This document shows positions 11,771 through 24,600 of a stretch of DNA of 64,000 nt, one piece after another. The stretch's first letter is position 1, and every line of letters starts with the position of its first letter. Under the pieces are notes generated by a model, which saw only the letters and a list, made by a program, of their open reading frames with translations, was not told the origin of the DNA and searched no databases. The position numbers were made by a program, and so were the translations under genes. The stretch spans positions 44,417,581 to 44,481,580 of the forward strand of contig OX387187.1 in NCBI GenBank assembly GCA_947561395.2, written 5' to 3'. This stretch comes from Buxus sempervirens. Its lineage: Eukaryota; Streptophyta; Magnoliopsida; Buxales; Buxaceae.

Positions 11771-13251
11771 CTAAAAGATGCTAATGATTCTTGTTGCTAG
11801 TGTCGAAGAGGGAACCCTAACATCATCCAAGACAGGACCACAGAGAGATCCATAGTCATCAATCCTTGTTTGGTAAAAGGAACTGTAGAATGTAATCCTT
11901 GTCCTGTCTGCAATTGCTTTAAACTTGAGACTAGCAGTCTTGAAGGCCCCCTTTCCCTGAGACGTGAAAGGGACTTTCAAGTGGTCTTTAGCAGCGAAGG
12001 CTTCAACCATCATGGATCCATGGCATCCATTCTTTGCATCTCCAACTGTGAAGGTGAGAGAGTATAATTCGCCTGGAACTGTTCTAATGACTTGGGCAAG
12101 GGCACTCTCTCACCCTGCAACCAATTCAACTGCAGCGGATCCGGAAGGGACATTAAAGTGCTTTGAGTCAATATATTTTACAGCTTTCAAGGATTCTATG
12201 TCCAACCGGGTGATGGGATGTGCGATCCTCTTGTTTTGGTGGTAGTAGCGCACCATGGGTGGAGTTCTGGAGCAGATGAGGACCCTCTTCGAATCCAAAA
12301 TTCTTCACCAGATTAACCGCAACAGATGATAAAAATTTTGATCAAACTGGGAGATTTTACATGTCAGTAACCAAAACCCAGATTGGATCAGAGGGTAAAA
12401 CCAGATCTAAGAACAATCATGTAGAGATATCCACATCATTTACTAACAAAAAACCAGATCCCAGATCAATCAAATCTATGAACATTTTAGCCAAGTCATA
12501 CATACATTTTAGTGAGCCTGAGAGGTAAAAGCTCTTTAATGGCGACTGCATCCAGGAGATCTTGAACACCAGGATTGTGGAATATCACCTTGGCCGAGTT
12601 AGATAGAGCTTGGAATTCCCAAGCGTACGTGTCACCTCCATTACTGCTGTAAAGTGTCTGAAGTGGGAGATCCCCTGTCTGAGGAGGAACAGAGACCCTC
12701 AAGACCTCATATTGAGCACAGGTCCTGGAAGCTCCAAATGTGAGGGCATAGAAAGAGCCTAGTTGGACTGGAATGGTTTGGGAGATTGAAGCCTCATTGC
12801 CCAGCCTCACTGCACGGACTCCATGAGGGACGGCAAAGTACATGCCGCCGGATTGAGGTCCGCCGGAGATGTGCTCAACAAAGCCACTGATTTCCCTTTT
12901 GGGTAGGGAGTATTTTCCCTGGATGACCCCTGTCTGAGGAGGAAAAGAGACCCTCAAAACCTCATCTTGAGCACAGGTCCTGGAAGCTCCAAATGTGAGG
13001 GCATAGAAAGAGCCTAGTTGGACTGGAATGGTTTGGGAGATTGAAGCCTCATTGCCCAGCCTCACTGCACGGACTCCATGAGGGACGGCAAAGTACATGC
13101 CGCCGGATTGAGGTCCGCCGGAGATGTGCTCAACAAAGCCACTGATTTCCCTTTTGGGTAGTGAGTATTTTCCCTGGATGATTGTTTTCTTGAGGTCTGC
13201 TGCGTAACCTGCGTTGCGCGGTTCCTCAAAGTTGCCATTTGGGAGGAAGTC
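11771..13251 (-). pseudogene. DUF642 (BIIDXI-like) cell-wall protein gene, decayed
   Basis: DUF642 proteins are secreted, wall-associated proteins with two galactose-binding-like domains (BIIDXI/At4g32460, At5g11420). Exon A (13251-12506) starts after a polypyrimidine-AG acceptor with DFLPNGNFEE, the usual mature start, and contains RLGNEASISQ, ASRTCAQDE and DTYAWEFQA. Exon B (about 12317-11771) contains LVKNFGFEEGPH, ESLKAVKYIDSKHFNVPSG and ends near GSLCGPVLDDVRV. Damage: 255-bp internal tandem duplication; about seven residues missing after HNPGVQ, including a conserved Cys; acceptor of exon B reads gcg instead of cag; frameshifts around the usual PLPGW; and VAGRES has become VAG-stop-ES (CGA to TGA). 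No signal-peptide exon was found. Not likely to make a normal protein. Confidence 0.9.
12672..13181 (-). repeat. 255-bp tandem duplication inside the DUF642 relic
   Basis: Copies 12672-12926 and 12927-13181 differ at only a handful of positions. The unit is 85 codons and keeps frame, repeating the stretch from IQGKYSLPKREISGF to FPPQTG. Near-identity implies a recent event, apparently in a gene already decaying. Confidence 0.92.
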
Positions 13252-15222
13252 CTCAGGAAATGAAATAACAAGAATACGAAGGAAAAAGGAAATTTCATTG
13301 CTTCTCTCTTCAGCTATAAATTTAATTTTTTTAATTTCTTGCTTCCAGAAATTTGACCCAAAAAAGGAGAAAATTGGTACCTAATAATAATTTTTTTAAA
13401 TAATTCTGATTCAGTCAGCTAATTTTTAAAAATTAAAAATTAATGATACTTGTTTAACATAATTATAATTTAGTGTCATTTTAATGTTTAAAAGACTGAA
13501 AACACCATTCATTTAAATACAAGTGAAGTTTGAAAATCTTTTTTTAAGGTATTTTTGGAAAAAATTATTCATGAATAGTAAAATGGTACAAAATCTTAAT
13601 TCTTTAAAAAATGTATCACTAATTTTAAATTTTCAAGAATTGATCGATTGAATTTGAATTATTTTAAAAAAATATTATTAAAAACCAATTTTCCCTTAAG
13701 AAAAACTAGACGTATAAAAAGTTGACGATCCAACTGGGCCGGTGAATTCAACCCGAATAAACGGGTTTGAGTTGACCCGTGTAATAGCTGGATCAATTTC
13801 CAATTAGGGATTTAATAACCATTCGTATTCGGCCTATAATGATATCTATCTAGCTACTCCTAAGATGTGATTAATCCAAATTCGTATCACCTCGGTAAGA
13901 CTTTCAACAAAATCTTCAGAAAATGAAACATCTGATACTTAAAAGCATGTGAAAAAACAAAATAGAACTTCAACCCCTGTTACCTGAAGGAAGAGAAAGA
14001 GATTGACTAAATGCAGTCCAAATTGCAAAAGAGTAAGCACCCTGCTTTGCGGAACAGCTTGGTTATCACAATTCCAACATGGGAAATTATCAGCACTCAA
14101 AATGCTACATTCCTTCTACCAAACGTTATAATTGTTGCATTTAATTTTGAAATTTTAATTTATCTTCCATTCAAATCATTTTTTAAATTGAGTGGTGCAT
14201 GATTTTATGTGCAAACAATATATATATAAATATAAAGCTAAATCTTAAATGGAAAGGAATCAACTACACAAACTTGTAGGCAAGGCCACTTATATAGTGG
14301 TTCACATATTATGACTAAGATTGATTAATTTATCATCATCATTATAAGTCAGTTTCCACCAAAGTAGAGTCATTGACACGAGTCGTATCTTTCCATTGTA
14401 AGATTGACTAGTTATATTTTAAAAATAAAATTTTAAAAGAATTAATATAACTTTTTTTCTTAATTTCAAAGGACCAACCAGAATTTAGAGTGCCATTGGA
14501 ATAAAATTGTTATAGATGATCTCAGTCTGCCTTGGTTATTATTTATTTAGTCTTGGTTGTTAACATTCAGGACCTTTTTCTTCTCCAAGAGATTTGAAAT
14601 TCGTCTTTAACCAACGGTAACGATCAAATGCCATCCATCACCAGATCATGTATTGATTCGCTTCTGCAGCGTTAGCTCAGTCAAAGCTGCACTGACTAAC
14701 ACGCAGGACCACGGATGTTGCTATTGTCAAATGCAGTTACTGTCGACACGCCCATGTTTTCCTCCCCGGGTCGTATAACTCCATGGTTTTCATTAATCCA
14801 ACAGCTGGTCTTGTTTATATCTGGTGAGGTATCTAATTACCTGGTTTTGGGAGAGTTTTGATTTATCCCTGAAAGCAAGCATCTTAAGTTCCTAACTGAG
14901 AGATTGATAGACAAAAGACAGAGTCTTGACGACTGCACACGGCACGAAACATAGCTTCTGCAGATTGAAAACGGAACTCACAAGTTTAAGATCCATATAT
15001 GCGACATTGTTTCTTAGCTTCATCAATCTATGTGGATCAGAAGTGCGAAAGGTGAAACATGGAACATATATACAATTGTACACAGATCTTACATAAAAAC
15101 ACAGTTATTTAGGAGCAAGAATCTCATACCTCAAAATGTTACAAAATCCGGTTGATATATTACAAGAATGATGGGGACCTCACCAATATGAAAGGCAGAA
15201 CAATGCAGTTCAGAATTTAACG
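13252..15222. other. Intergenic, AT-rich; 3' flank of the PPR gene
   Basis: Just left of 13300 lies a hydrophobic MKFPFSFVFLLF reading that overlaps the DUF642 acceptor tract; I read it as intron. At 13735-13830 there is an AACCCG/CGGGTT-rich palindromic patch typical of small plant TIR repeats. 13300-14500 is very AT-rich. 14880-15222 is probably the PPR 3' untranslated region. No gene is seen. Confidence 0.45.
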
Positions 15223-18200
15223 TTAATTTCTTGCGGCATATTGTCCCAACACAAGTTTCACCTCATCCACCACTCCTAACCTCCGAAACCACCCAACCAG
15301 TACATTAGAAGCTTCCTTGCCCACAATAACACCATCTTTCTCCAAATCAATCAGGAGGTTCAGTGCATCGGTAAGCTTGTTTCCTTTCTCATAGGCAGTC
15401 AACATGAGAGCCACACACTTATCACTGGGTTCAATTCCAACACATCTTAGATTTTCAAACACGCTAAGGGCTTCCTTGGAACGACCTGCTACCACGTATG
15501 CATTCATAAGAAGTGCACAGAGCTTAACATCAGGAGTAATACCTGCAAACTGGATGGCGTCAAACACCCTCTGAGCTCCCATGATATCACCAGTCATGGA
15601 GTATGCCCTTAACATTGCCTTGTAAACTTCCCTCCCTGCAAATATGTCTTGTGTTTCCATTTCTCTCAGTAATCTCTCTCCTTGTTCAGTCATTCCAGCT
15701 CTAACATAGACCATGATCATCGAGCCATAAGCTCTCTTATCCAAGGGACTGCCAAGCAACTTCATCTCTTCAAATGTTTCTTCAGCCCGTTTAAGATTCC
15801 CAGCCTTGCCATACATTTGAAGAAGAGCAGTCAGGATTACCTGATCACAGTTGAAGCCTCTTGCCTTCAAAGTTTGGATGGTGTTTTCAGCATCTTGCAA
15901 TCGATTTTGCTTTGCATAACCATCGATTATCTTAGTGAAGTCACGAACATCAGCTTCAAATGATTCTTCATTGAGGGCAAGTTCAGCTACCTTCGAAGAA
16001 AATACACTGCAGTTAGATTTCAGTCTAGATAGAACGAATGCTAAGAACATGAAATTATTCATTAATGTAAACAATAACATCATTACTTCAAAAATAAGTG
16101 GAAAAGTCTCCAAGAAACCTAAAGAACATAGAGATAAGGCATCACATGTTAAAATTCTATTATCCATGGAATGCTGAACAGTAAGAACAAAAAATCCATG
16201 CTGGTCAAATTCCAACTGTGGTTATCAATACCACTGAAAGAGACATGGGTAACTTGGTCCAATTCCAGTTTCTATAGGAAGCACAATAAGAACGTTAAAG
16301 ATTTATATAATTGCATCAAACAACAAGCTCAACCACATACAAATATGTCTTCCAGCCACAGATTTATCAACAGAAGGTAAAAAATAATTACTCATTATTA
16401 TGTTCAAACCATCAAAGATGATAGCAAAGTTGAAATAAGATCCCAAACCATGAAAGCAGCAATTTCCTTAAGTTTGGATTTCAATCAAGAATCTACTTCG
16501 CAAGATTAGAATCCACAAAACCAGCTATCTTACATCTTCATTCAGAAATCATGGAGCAATTTTAGTTAGTTACTGGAGTTACATGTGTTGGAAGGGAAGC
16601 ATAAAAAATAGTGAGACATCATTGGATCATCCCATAAAATAGTTCCATTTATTGCCCAAAGGCTCATGGGAAAATTGATCAGATTAGGATAATGCAGTTT
16701 ATGCTAGCATAACTCCTAGTTCTTCAACAAATTCCTTCACATGTTGCATAGGTGGACAACCTTCCCGAGAAGCAATTTTGGTTTATCAAATTAACTTTTG
16801 GAAAAAGGTTGTCTAAGATGGCAGTGAGAATAATGGTGGCTTATAACTCTTCCAATTGCATGATCTTGCATTTCTATGGCATAGGTCATTATCATGGTAG
16901 AACATGCTGTAGCGAATGTCGAGTGGAATGTTGAGGTTAGGCAGTCAAACATTACTACTGGAGCACTACATCCCTACTCTTATCGAAGTCGTTAATATTC
17001 AGAGTAGCGCATATCATCCCAAAGTTAACAGGCAAATCAAGCTCATGTATTTGGGAGCTGTTCCATTAAAGATGAGAATAGAAAAATACACTATCTTCCA
17101 AATTCAAACAGGGATACTCAGGAAATGAGTGCACGAATCAGGTAATTAATTTGGTCACTGAAAGAACAAGTTATCAAGCTAACCAATGCCAATTTTACGG
17201 ATTAACTTGTTGTGATAACAAACACTCTAGATCAAATTGTCCTTCCTCTTCAACCAGGCTACCTCATGCTATGTTCCAAAAGCATAGAGAAGAATTTTTC
17301 AATGTTAAGAGCTACCTGCTCTTGCCTTCCCGTCTACCTTAAAAAATTGGCCATGAAGTCTAAGGAAAATAATCTGTTTTCTCCAATATATGTACTCAGT
17401 CTCCAACAAGATTGAACAGCTACAGAAATATCCAAGGCCCTATACAGAAATGAAATATAACTACCATGACAATGGAGGTCCATCCTATCCACAACACAAT
17501 GGACACGTAGATGATTATTGTCAAATATCTCCATCACTTTCTCACATAAGTTATCTTTCTTTTTTTTTCTGATAATTCTCGTGTGATCAGAAATCACACT
17601 GTTTCTTTCCTGTCAAGACGTACCAGCTCAGACTGACCAATACATATCATATTGGTGCTGACTGCTCCAATCACTGGTGCTGATTCTTTAATCTATGGAA
17701 GAGCATGACATCCCTTATACCTCAAATGGACTCCATGCAAGTATAAAACTGATGTCTATGACTCATTTAACAAGTCAAAAGTTAGGTGCCCCGCAGTCTA
17801 CCCTCCCGAGACCCTGCTTTAGTGGAACCTACACTGGACACTGGATTGTGGTTCTTCTTTTAGGAGCAAATTTATTTGATCAAGTTATTGCTATTGAGTT
17901 TTTTTAATCTTTGTACATATGAGATGGTTCATGGAATAAACCGAAAGCATACCTTAAAATTTCCTACTAAATTTCAGAGGAGATTAGAAATCAGGACTGT
18001 CAAAGCTTGTTCAACTTAAAATAAATTCCAATATTTAAGATTACTGTTGCCAACTAACTTGTGAAATAAGATTTTGTAAATGCATCCACGAATATCTTTT
18101 ACAATGTCAGAGCTACAGGTCAAATGGGCAGAAAGCAATGCTGAAAAGAATAAGAAAATTGAAAATTTTGAAAAATGAAGATTGAGAATGAGATGAACTG

Positions 18201-21200
18201 CATGTTTTCTTCTTTGGTGGCAGTGTGGGTACTTACCTAATTGGATGACAAAATATTTATAATGGTAAAAGGAGAAAACCCTGAAATCTACAGTTCAGAC
18301 TGTTACTGTAATACATATTCCATTACTTTTTAACATATACGAATAAACTGTAAGAAATTGCAGTAAACAAATTAAGAACCAAAGAACCCCAATCACAAGC
18401 CATAGACCATATCAAAGAGCAGGTTCTATATTCACATAGAAAGAATGAACTTGATTAACTCAATGCATAGAAATGGAAGAACACTATAATGTATTAGGAA
18501 AGAAATAAAAATAAAAATATTGAAAATATGTGAGCAAAATGTCACCTGTAATTGCAGAGGATGGTCTAATCTCATCAATTCCTTGAGAACCGAAAGCCAA
18601 TCTGCTCTCCTGGGCTTCATGATCTTCACCCATGTTGCCAACAGATGAGGTAGACTGGTTTTCCCAGGAGAGAAACAGATAATCTGTTTCATGAGAGCCT
18701 TACATCGTTTTGTCATCTTAGGTGGTAGGTGACATATAGCTTGCTTCTGAGCTTCTGTAATGTCAGAACTTATCTCAACCCACTTAAGCCTTGGCCACTC
18801 TTTATCTCTGCTATCATCCTTTGCTACCTCATCTGCACCAGCTTCAACTGATGTTTGTTGGATAGAGTATTTGGAAGAATGGCATTTTGGGTTTTCTTGT
18901 GAGGGATTCTCCCATGACAAATGGTAACGGGTTTTAATAATGCAATTGTCAAATGGCTTAGATGGGTGGGAACAAGATAGCAAGCTACAAGGAAAGAAGT
19001 ACATTCCCAGTGAACAATAGCAAAATGTAGAATCCAGAGAAATCAGACAAATAACGTTTATGATTAGGAATCTAAACAGTACAAATAATAAATTATGACA
19101 GTGCATACAAATGAATGAACAGATAAGGATATATAGAGATCAAAGCAAATAAGTATTGTAAAGTGTAACCAAGAAGAAGAAACCAGTGGAAGAAAACATA
19201 TGAATGCAGAACCACGGACATAGAAACATCACGTTTCTTTGATATAACATCACAACTGAGAAAGATAATCTAATCAAGGATCATGTTCAATTGTATTTTG
19301 AGGCACGTAAGGAACCTATATGTTCGATCTTAAACTTATTCCACTTGTAATATACATTTAAGAAGTAAGAAAAATTAATATTGTTCTCATCCAACATATT
19401 GCAAACATTTATGGATAGGTGTTTCATGCTCCTCGGTAGAAATCTTGCTATATTCCAACCGCAAAGAACTGTCAATTTTGGGGTTAAGGGTTTAGTACTT
19501 TAAGGGATAAGAAGATTAGGATTAACACAATAATGTCATGCCATGAGATGCATTATGAATTGGCTCGGGTTTTTTTTTCCTATTGATTGATGATATTTAA
19601 TCGGGTAATGGACAGGCAGCAAGACAGCAAGTTCAAGGCACCTTAGTGACAGAGCTTTATTTCTTTTGTATCACGTAATCTTTAGACATGCAGATCAAAA
19701 TTTCAAATTGTGCATGGAAAAGATATCAGAATCAAGTCAATCTGCAACATCGATGCTTTTCTTTGATGTTGGGGAACTACTAACTTAACCAGAAGAAACT
19801 TGAATTTAAGCGTAACTATGAGATAGTTTATGGAGACAATAAATTTTTTACTGAAAATCTTTCTGCTTTTTAAATGGTAAAAAAGGGTTATAGACTTAAT
19901 CCTGACAAGTGGGATTTTTCCAGGAACTTTCATTGCGTAAACCATGCTGTGAATAAAAAATGCAACTACCATGCCTGTAGCTAACATGTGAACAATCTAA
20001 TAATTATAATAATGATATAAGACAACGAAGAAGTGCATGCAAATGAATGAATCAAAATGCGATACAATAATGGATGCTTTATATATTATCATCTCTTTGT
20101 TTTTACCATGCCATGACTCTACTAAAGCACAATTCATAGTCCACTGCAAAACTTCAAGATAACAAAGTATCAGACCAATTAATGGTTTGTCCTGTATAAG
20201 ATATCTTTTGAAAAGGGAAAAAAAAAGTCAGAAGTTAGCAAATATTAGGAAGCCACTAAAAGAATGTAGTAATAGTACAAAAATTTACATGTAAGATGCA
20301 TCGCATTATTGATGTTTCAAATTGTAACAAACAACCAATAACAAATTTCTCTAACCCCAACTGGTTAAATCAGCAAAATGGATCCTTCTCCCTTACCCCG
20401 GTCTATCAAGATAAGATCAAATCAATGGGGCAGCAAATCATCTAAAGCCAAGTCCTACAACCACTTGCGCAGCTGCTTTAAGATTGTTCTTTTAAATAAA
20501 AATCTCATTTTGCAAGAAAAACATGATGAATTTTTTAAGTAAACTAAAAAATCACCATAGCCACTATAGGAATGACCGGAGACAATGTCAACTGAAGCAC
20601 TAGCTTGACATCCATGTCGTGAGAGTTTCAGTAAGTAAATTATTTTTTGCTGGCTACTAACCTGATGCAACCCTCTTTACCCAGGCTTGGAAACAGTACC
20701 ATAAATTTAAAACCCACAAAAATAAATAAATAAATTGTAAACATAGCATCTTAACTAGCCACCTAACCTATGTGTGAATGGGGAGGAGCAATTCTATTAT
20801 CCTACAGAAATGATTCAAATGAACAACCTGATACCTGGACTGAATGCCCTTGTTAAATTCATCATGAGATTCAACATTCTGATTAGGTTTACCAGTTCCG
20901 GAAGGGCCTACAACAAAATAAATGAAACAAAACGATGTAAGGAATCTTCCAAATGAGAAGTATGTAGGAGAGCGTTGAAAATATGGAATTTTGAACGCAC
21001 CTGTGAATTGGGGTTTCAACGAGACAAGAGCCCCGCTTCTATAACTGCAAGAAACACCAGACTTTAACTCGCGCAGTTGAAAAATGATGTAGTTGAGAAT
21101 AATTCTGACCTCGATAGCTTAAAATGCTTGAAATCCACAGAAATAATTGGAAAGTAAAAGCGAGCATTTGAAACCTGAGAGAATGTATTTTAGCTCCACT

Positions 21201-21251
21201 GCGAGAGTGCAAATGCAGATAAGAACCAGCACAATGGATTGCAACGGCCAT
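15223..21251 (-). CDS. P-class PPR protein, At1g01970-like (474 aa, 6 exons)
   Basis: Pentatricopeptide-repeat proteins bind RNA, usually in plastids or mitochondria. Exons on the minus strand: 21251-21175, 21044-21001, 20907-20835, 20685-20662 (24-nt microexon), 18984-18546 and 15990-15223. All phases agree (77+44+73+24+439+768 nt). The N-terminus, MAVAIHCAGSYLHLHSRSGA, is basic and Ser-rich, consistent with an organelle transit peptide. Residues ~125-219 carry the family block WVEISSDITEAQKQAICHLP and ...MTKRCKALMKQIICFSP. The last exon holds about six 35-residue repeats (DFTKIIDGYAKQNRLQDAE, AYGSMIMVYVRAGMTEQGE, VKLCALLMNAYVVAGRSKEA). It lacks E/DYW editing domains. Intron 5 is 2.6 kb with nothing recognisable. 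It appears intact. Its 5' end faces the TE cluster and CPSF160. Confidence 0.9.
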
Positions 21252-21575
21252 TTTAAGAAATTCGATGAACAAAAAAGACAAATAACGAACAAGAGTTTGT
21301 CAACGATGTGAATACAGTTGATCGACTTAATTTTTCATATCTAATAATATAAAACAATTGTCAAGAGAATGGGGACGGGTACATAGTAGCTTGGAAGTGA
21401 GCCCTTCAGTCTTCCCTATCGAAGGTTTTTGCTTGTTTGATTATCGGGAAAATGGCTTCGAAGTGGAGCTCTTTCCCATAGAAGAAGAATCTGGCGTGTG
21501 GCTGGGATTCTGCATTCTGATGGGCCGTTTGGTTCTAGCCTTCTAGGTTAATTAGCGTCGTTTGGCGTTCATCTT

Positions 21576-21583
21576 GCGAACTC
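21576..21583. repeat. Left 8-bp target duplication of the hAT element
   Basis: gcgaactc here against gtgaactc at 24907-24914, one mismatch; 8 bp is the hAT standard. Confidence 0.8.
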
Positions 21584-21648
21584 TAGGTATGAGCAACGGG
21601 CCGTGCCGGCTTCGAACTCTAGGTATGAGCAACGGGCCGTGCCGGCCC
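21577..21648. repeat. 36-bp tandem duplication of the hAT left end
   Basis: The 36-bp block starting CGAACTCTAGGTATGAGC occurs at 21577 and again at 21613. It includes part of the target site as well as the TIR, so two potential left termini exist. Confidence 0.88.
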
Positions 21649-24600
21649 GAGCACGGCACGGCCCGGCACGCATGTGGCGTGCCTGGGCTGGCCCGGGCAC
21701 GCCACGGGCCTGGCACGGCACGGCACGCCCCTAGGGCCCTGGGGGCACGGCCCGCCAGGGCATGCGGGCCCGCGTGCCAGCCCAGGCGCGCGCGTGCCCA
21801 GGCGGACTGGCCCGCGTGCGGGCCCGCTGGGCACGCGGGCCGGCCCGCCAGACGGCTAGCTCTCTTTTCCCTCCATAAAAGTGGCTTTTTAGCCACTTTT
21901 ATGCCCATTTTACCCCCCCAACAACCATATAACAGCTATATTGGGGGCTATAGTTGTAATTGATGATTAAAAGACATTTTCTACCCTTCCAACTGCAAAA
22001 TAACAGTCATATTGAAGGGTAGAGGTGGTAAAAAGCCACTTTTAATTTTCTATAAATAGTCACTCCCTTTCCCACTCCAAACCACACCACTTCTACAATC
22101 TCCTACTCTCTTCTAATTGATTATCAAATAGTTTCTTTGCTCTAATTGTTGTAATTGGAAATTGGTGATACTCAATCTCTTCAAATTGTTCAAGCATCAA
22201 AAGTGGGAAATTGGACTCTGGAGGTTGAAGGCTTCAATTGCAAAGTTCAAGATTCATTCTAAAGAGGTATTCTTTTATTTAATTTTCTGATTTTAAAATT
22301 AGTATAAATATTATTATTATAAGTAAGTCTCTCCTTCTACCTTTCTTATAAATTAGTATCACCAAATATTTATTATAATATTATTTATTAAGATTTTTCA
22401 AAATTTTGATAATGGACCCTAGGTATCTTATGTTTTTTGACACTGAAGAAAGGGAATATCTTAGACCCCTTTCTGACCCAGTATTTTCTGATGATATAAC
22501 CCAACCCCAATATAATGATCCTCCCATCCAAGATCTTGAAACAGAATTACCTTCACAAGATATGGGATCGTCTTCCCTACCACCTAGGAGCACCAAGAGG
22601 AGTAGAACCTCTAGTGTTTGGCTTAATTTTACAATTGAAAGTGTAGGGAGTGAAGAGAAGGTAGTGTGTAACCATTGCAAAAAACAGTTTAGTTGTAAAG
22701 GCAAAGGTGGTATAGGCCACTTGAACCGGCATTTGCAGAAATGCCTTCCAAAACATGGCCAAATTGACCCTAGGCAAACCCAAATTTCTACTAGTAGTGT
22801 TGCTATAAGTAATTTTATTTTTAATCAAGAAGAAACTAGGCTTGAAATAGTAAAGTGGGTAATTCAAGAAGAATTACCCTTTAGATTAATAGATTCTAAA
22901 AGATTTCACCGTTTACTAACTAAATATTTAGCACCACAATTTAAACCTTTTTCACGCCACACTTAAAGAAAGGATGCCATAAAATTATATGGAAAAATGA
23001 AAACTGCATTAATAGAAACTTTGTCAAACAGTACTTTTAAAATAACTTTAACTTCAGATATTTGGACAAGTAGACAACAAATAAGTTATTTAGCTATAAC
23101 CGCACATTATATTGATGAAAATTGGAATATGGAAAAAAGAATAATAACTTTTGAACCACTAGATGCTAGCCATACTGGAATAAATATATCAAATGCTATA
23201 CGTAGAAATCTAAGAAATTATAAAATACACAATAAAATAATGGCTTTAGCACTTGATAATGCAAATGCTAATAATGTTGCAGTAGGAATATTAAGACAAC
23301 AATTAAACTTAAATATAGATGGAAGTTTATTTCATGTTAGGTGTGCTTGTCATATCCTTAATTTAGTTGTGCAAGATGGATTAAAAATTGTTCAACATCA
23401 TTTAATAAATATTAGAGATGCAGTAAGATTTATAAAACAATCTAGCACAACCGCTAGAGAATTTAAATATTATTGTGAAACTTTAGGAAAGCAATATAAA
23501 AAAATTACCCTAGATGTTGAACATAGGTGGAACTCAACATATATAATGCTAGAAGCTGTACTAGGATTAAAACAAGAAATTACAATATTTTATAAAAGTA
23601 AAATGCCTGAAAGTGACTTAGAGGATCTTGATTGGCAAATAGCCGAAATTTTAAGAGATTTTTTAAAAGTTTTTTATGATGCAACAAGATATTTATCAGT
23701 AGTTTATTACCCAACATCCTCAAGTATTATAACTTGTTTATATCAAATAAGTATTTGTTTTAAACAATATAGAAATGTACCCATTGCTAAGGAAATTATC
23801 CCTGTAATGGAAACTAAAATTTTAAAATATTGGCAAGAGATGCCTAATTTATATTGTTTAGCTACTACAATGGACCCTAGGGTTAAATTAGGAGTTGAAG
23901 ACTTAATAGATGGAATAAATGAGAATATGAATTCTAATTTTCAAATAGATATAAGTAAAATAAGAAATCTATTAGAAAGACTTTTTTGTGAATACGATAC
24001 TAGTAGTAGTATACAAGGTCATACGCGAACCCAACAAACACTACCAGATAATTCCCCTTGGAATTTTTTAAGTGGAAGAAGAAAGGGAAAACAACCAGCA
24101 TCTAGTAGTGGGGGATCATTTGAATTAATGATTTTTTTAGAAAGCCCCCCAATGAGTTTCAATACTATAGAGGAGCATAATGCTTTTAACATTTTGACAT
24201 GGTGGAAGCAAAATCAGGTTAATTATCCTGTACTTTCCGCCATGGCACGTGATCTACTAACGGTTCCGGTGTCCACAGTTGCATCGGAATCAGTTTTTAG
24301 CGCAGGTGGACGAACCGTGGATGATTACAGGAGCAGATTAACGCCGGAGATGGTGCAAGCATATGTCAGTCTTACAGATTGGTTAAGGGCAGAACTGAGA
24401 GAACAAGAATATGAAGATGATCAACTTGCTGGAGACTTTGATGATTTGAATATTGATTTTAATCAACCAGAGTAGTCTAAGTTTTGTTATAATTTTTGTA
24501 ATCAAAGTATAGGAATTGTACTTTATCTTTTTTTTTTCTTTTAAACTACAAATGATAGATAGATGAGTGGGTGCCAACCTAGTTGGGATGTGCTTATACT

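Noticed and set aside
13262-13298. Hydrophobic MKFPFSFVFLLFHF start just before the DUF642 region, like a signal peptide
   Set aside because: It is one base out of frame with DFLPNGNFEE and coincides with a polypyrimidine-AG acceptor, so it reads better as the end of an intron.
14660-14710. gcgttagctcagtcaaagc, tRNA A-box-like
   Set aside because: No B-box at the right distance and no cloverleaf can be drawn.
16916-17128. SSAYHPKVNRQIK stretch resembling an integrase motif, in PPR intron 5
   Set aside because: Only a dozen residues match, and no neighbouring element parts were found; treated as chance or unrecognisable relic.
21552-21963. Long open frames on both strands in the GC-rich patch
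   Set aside because: They follow from GC composition of the hAT subterminal array (Ala/Gly/Pro/Arg repeats) and match no protein.
22931-23000. Possible intron or programmed frameshift between the two hAT open frames
   Set aside because: Both frames are the same and adjacent; a single TAA explains the break.
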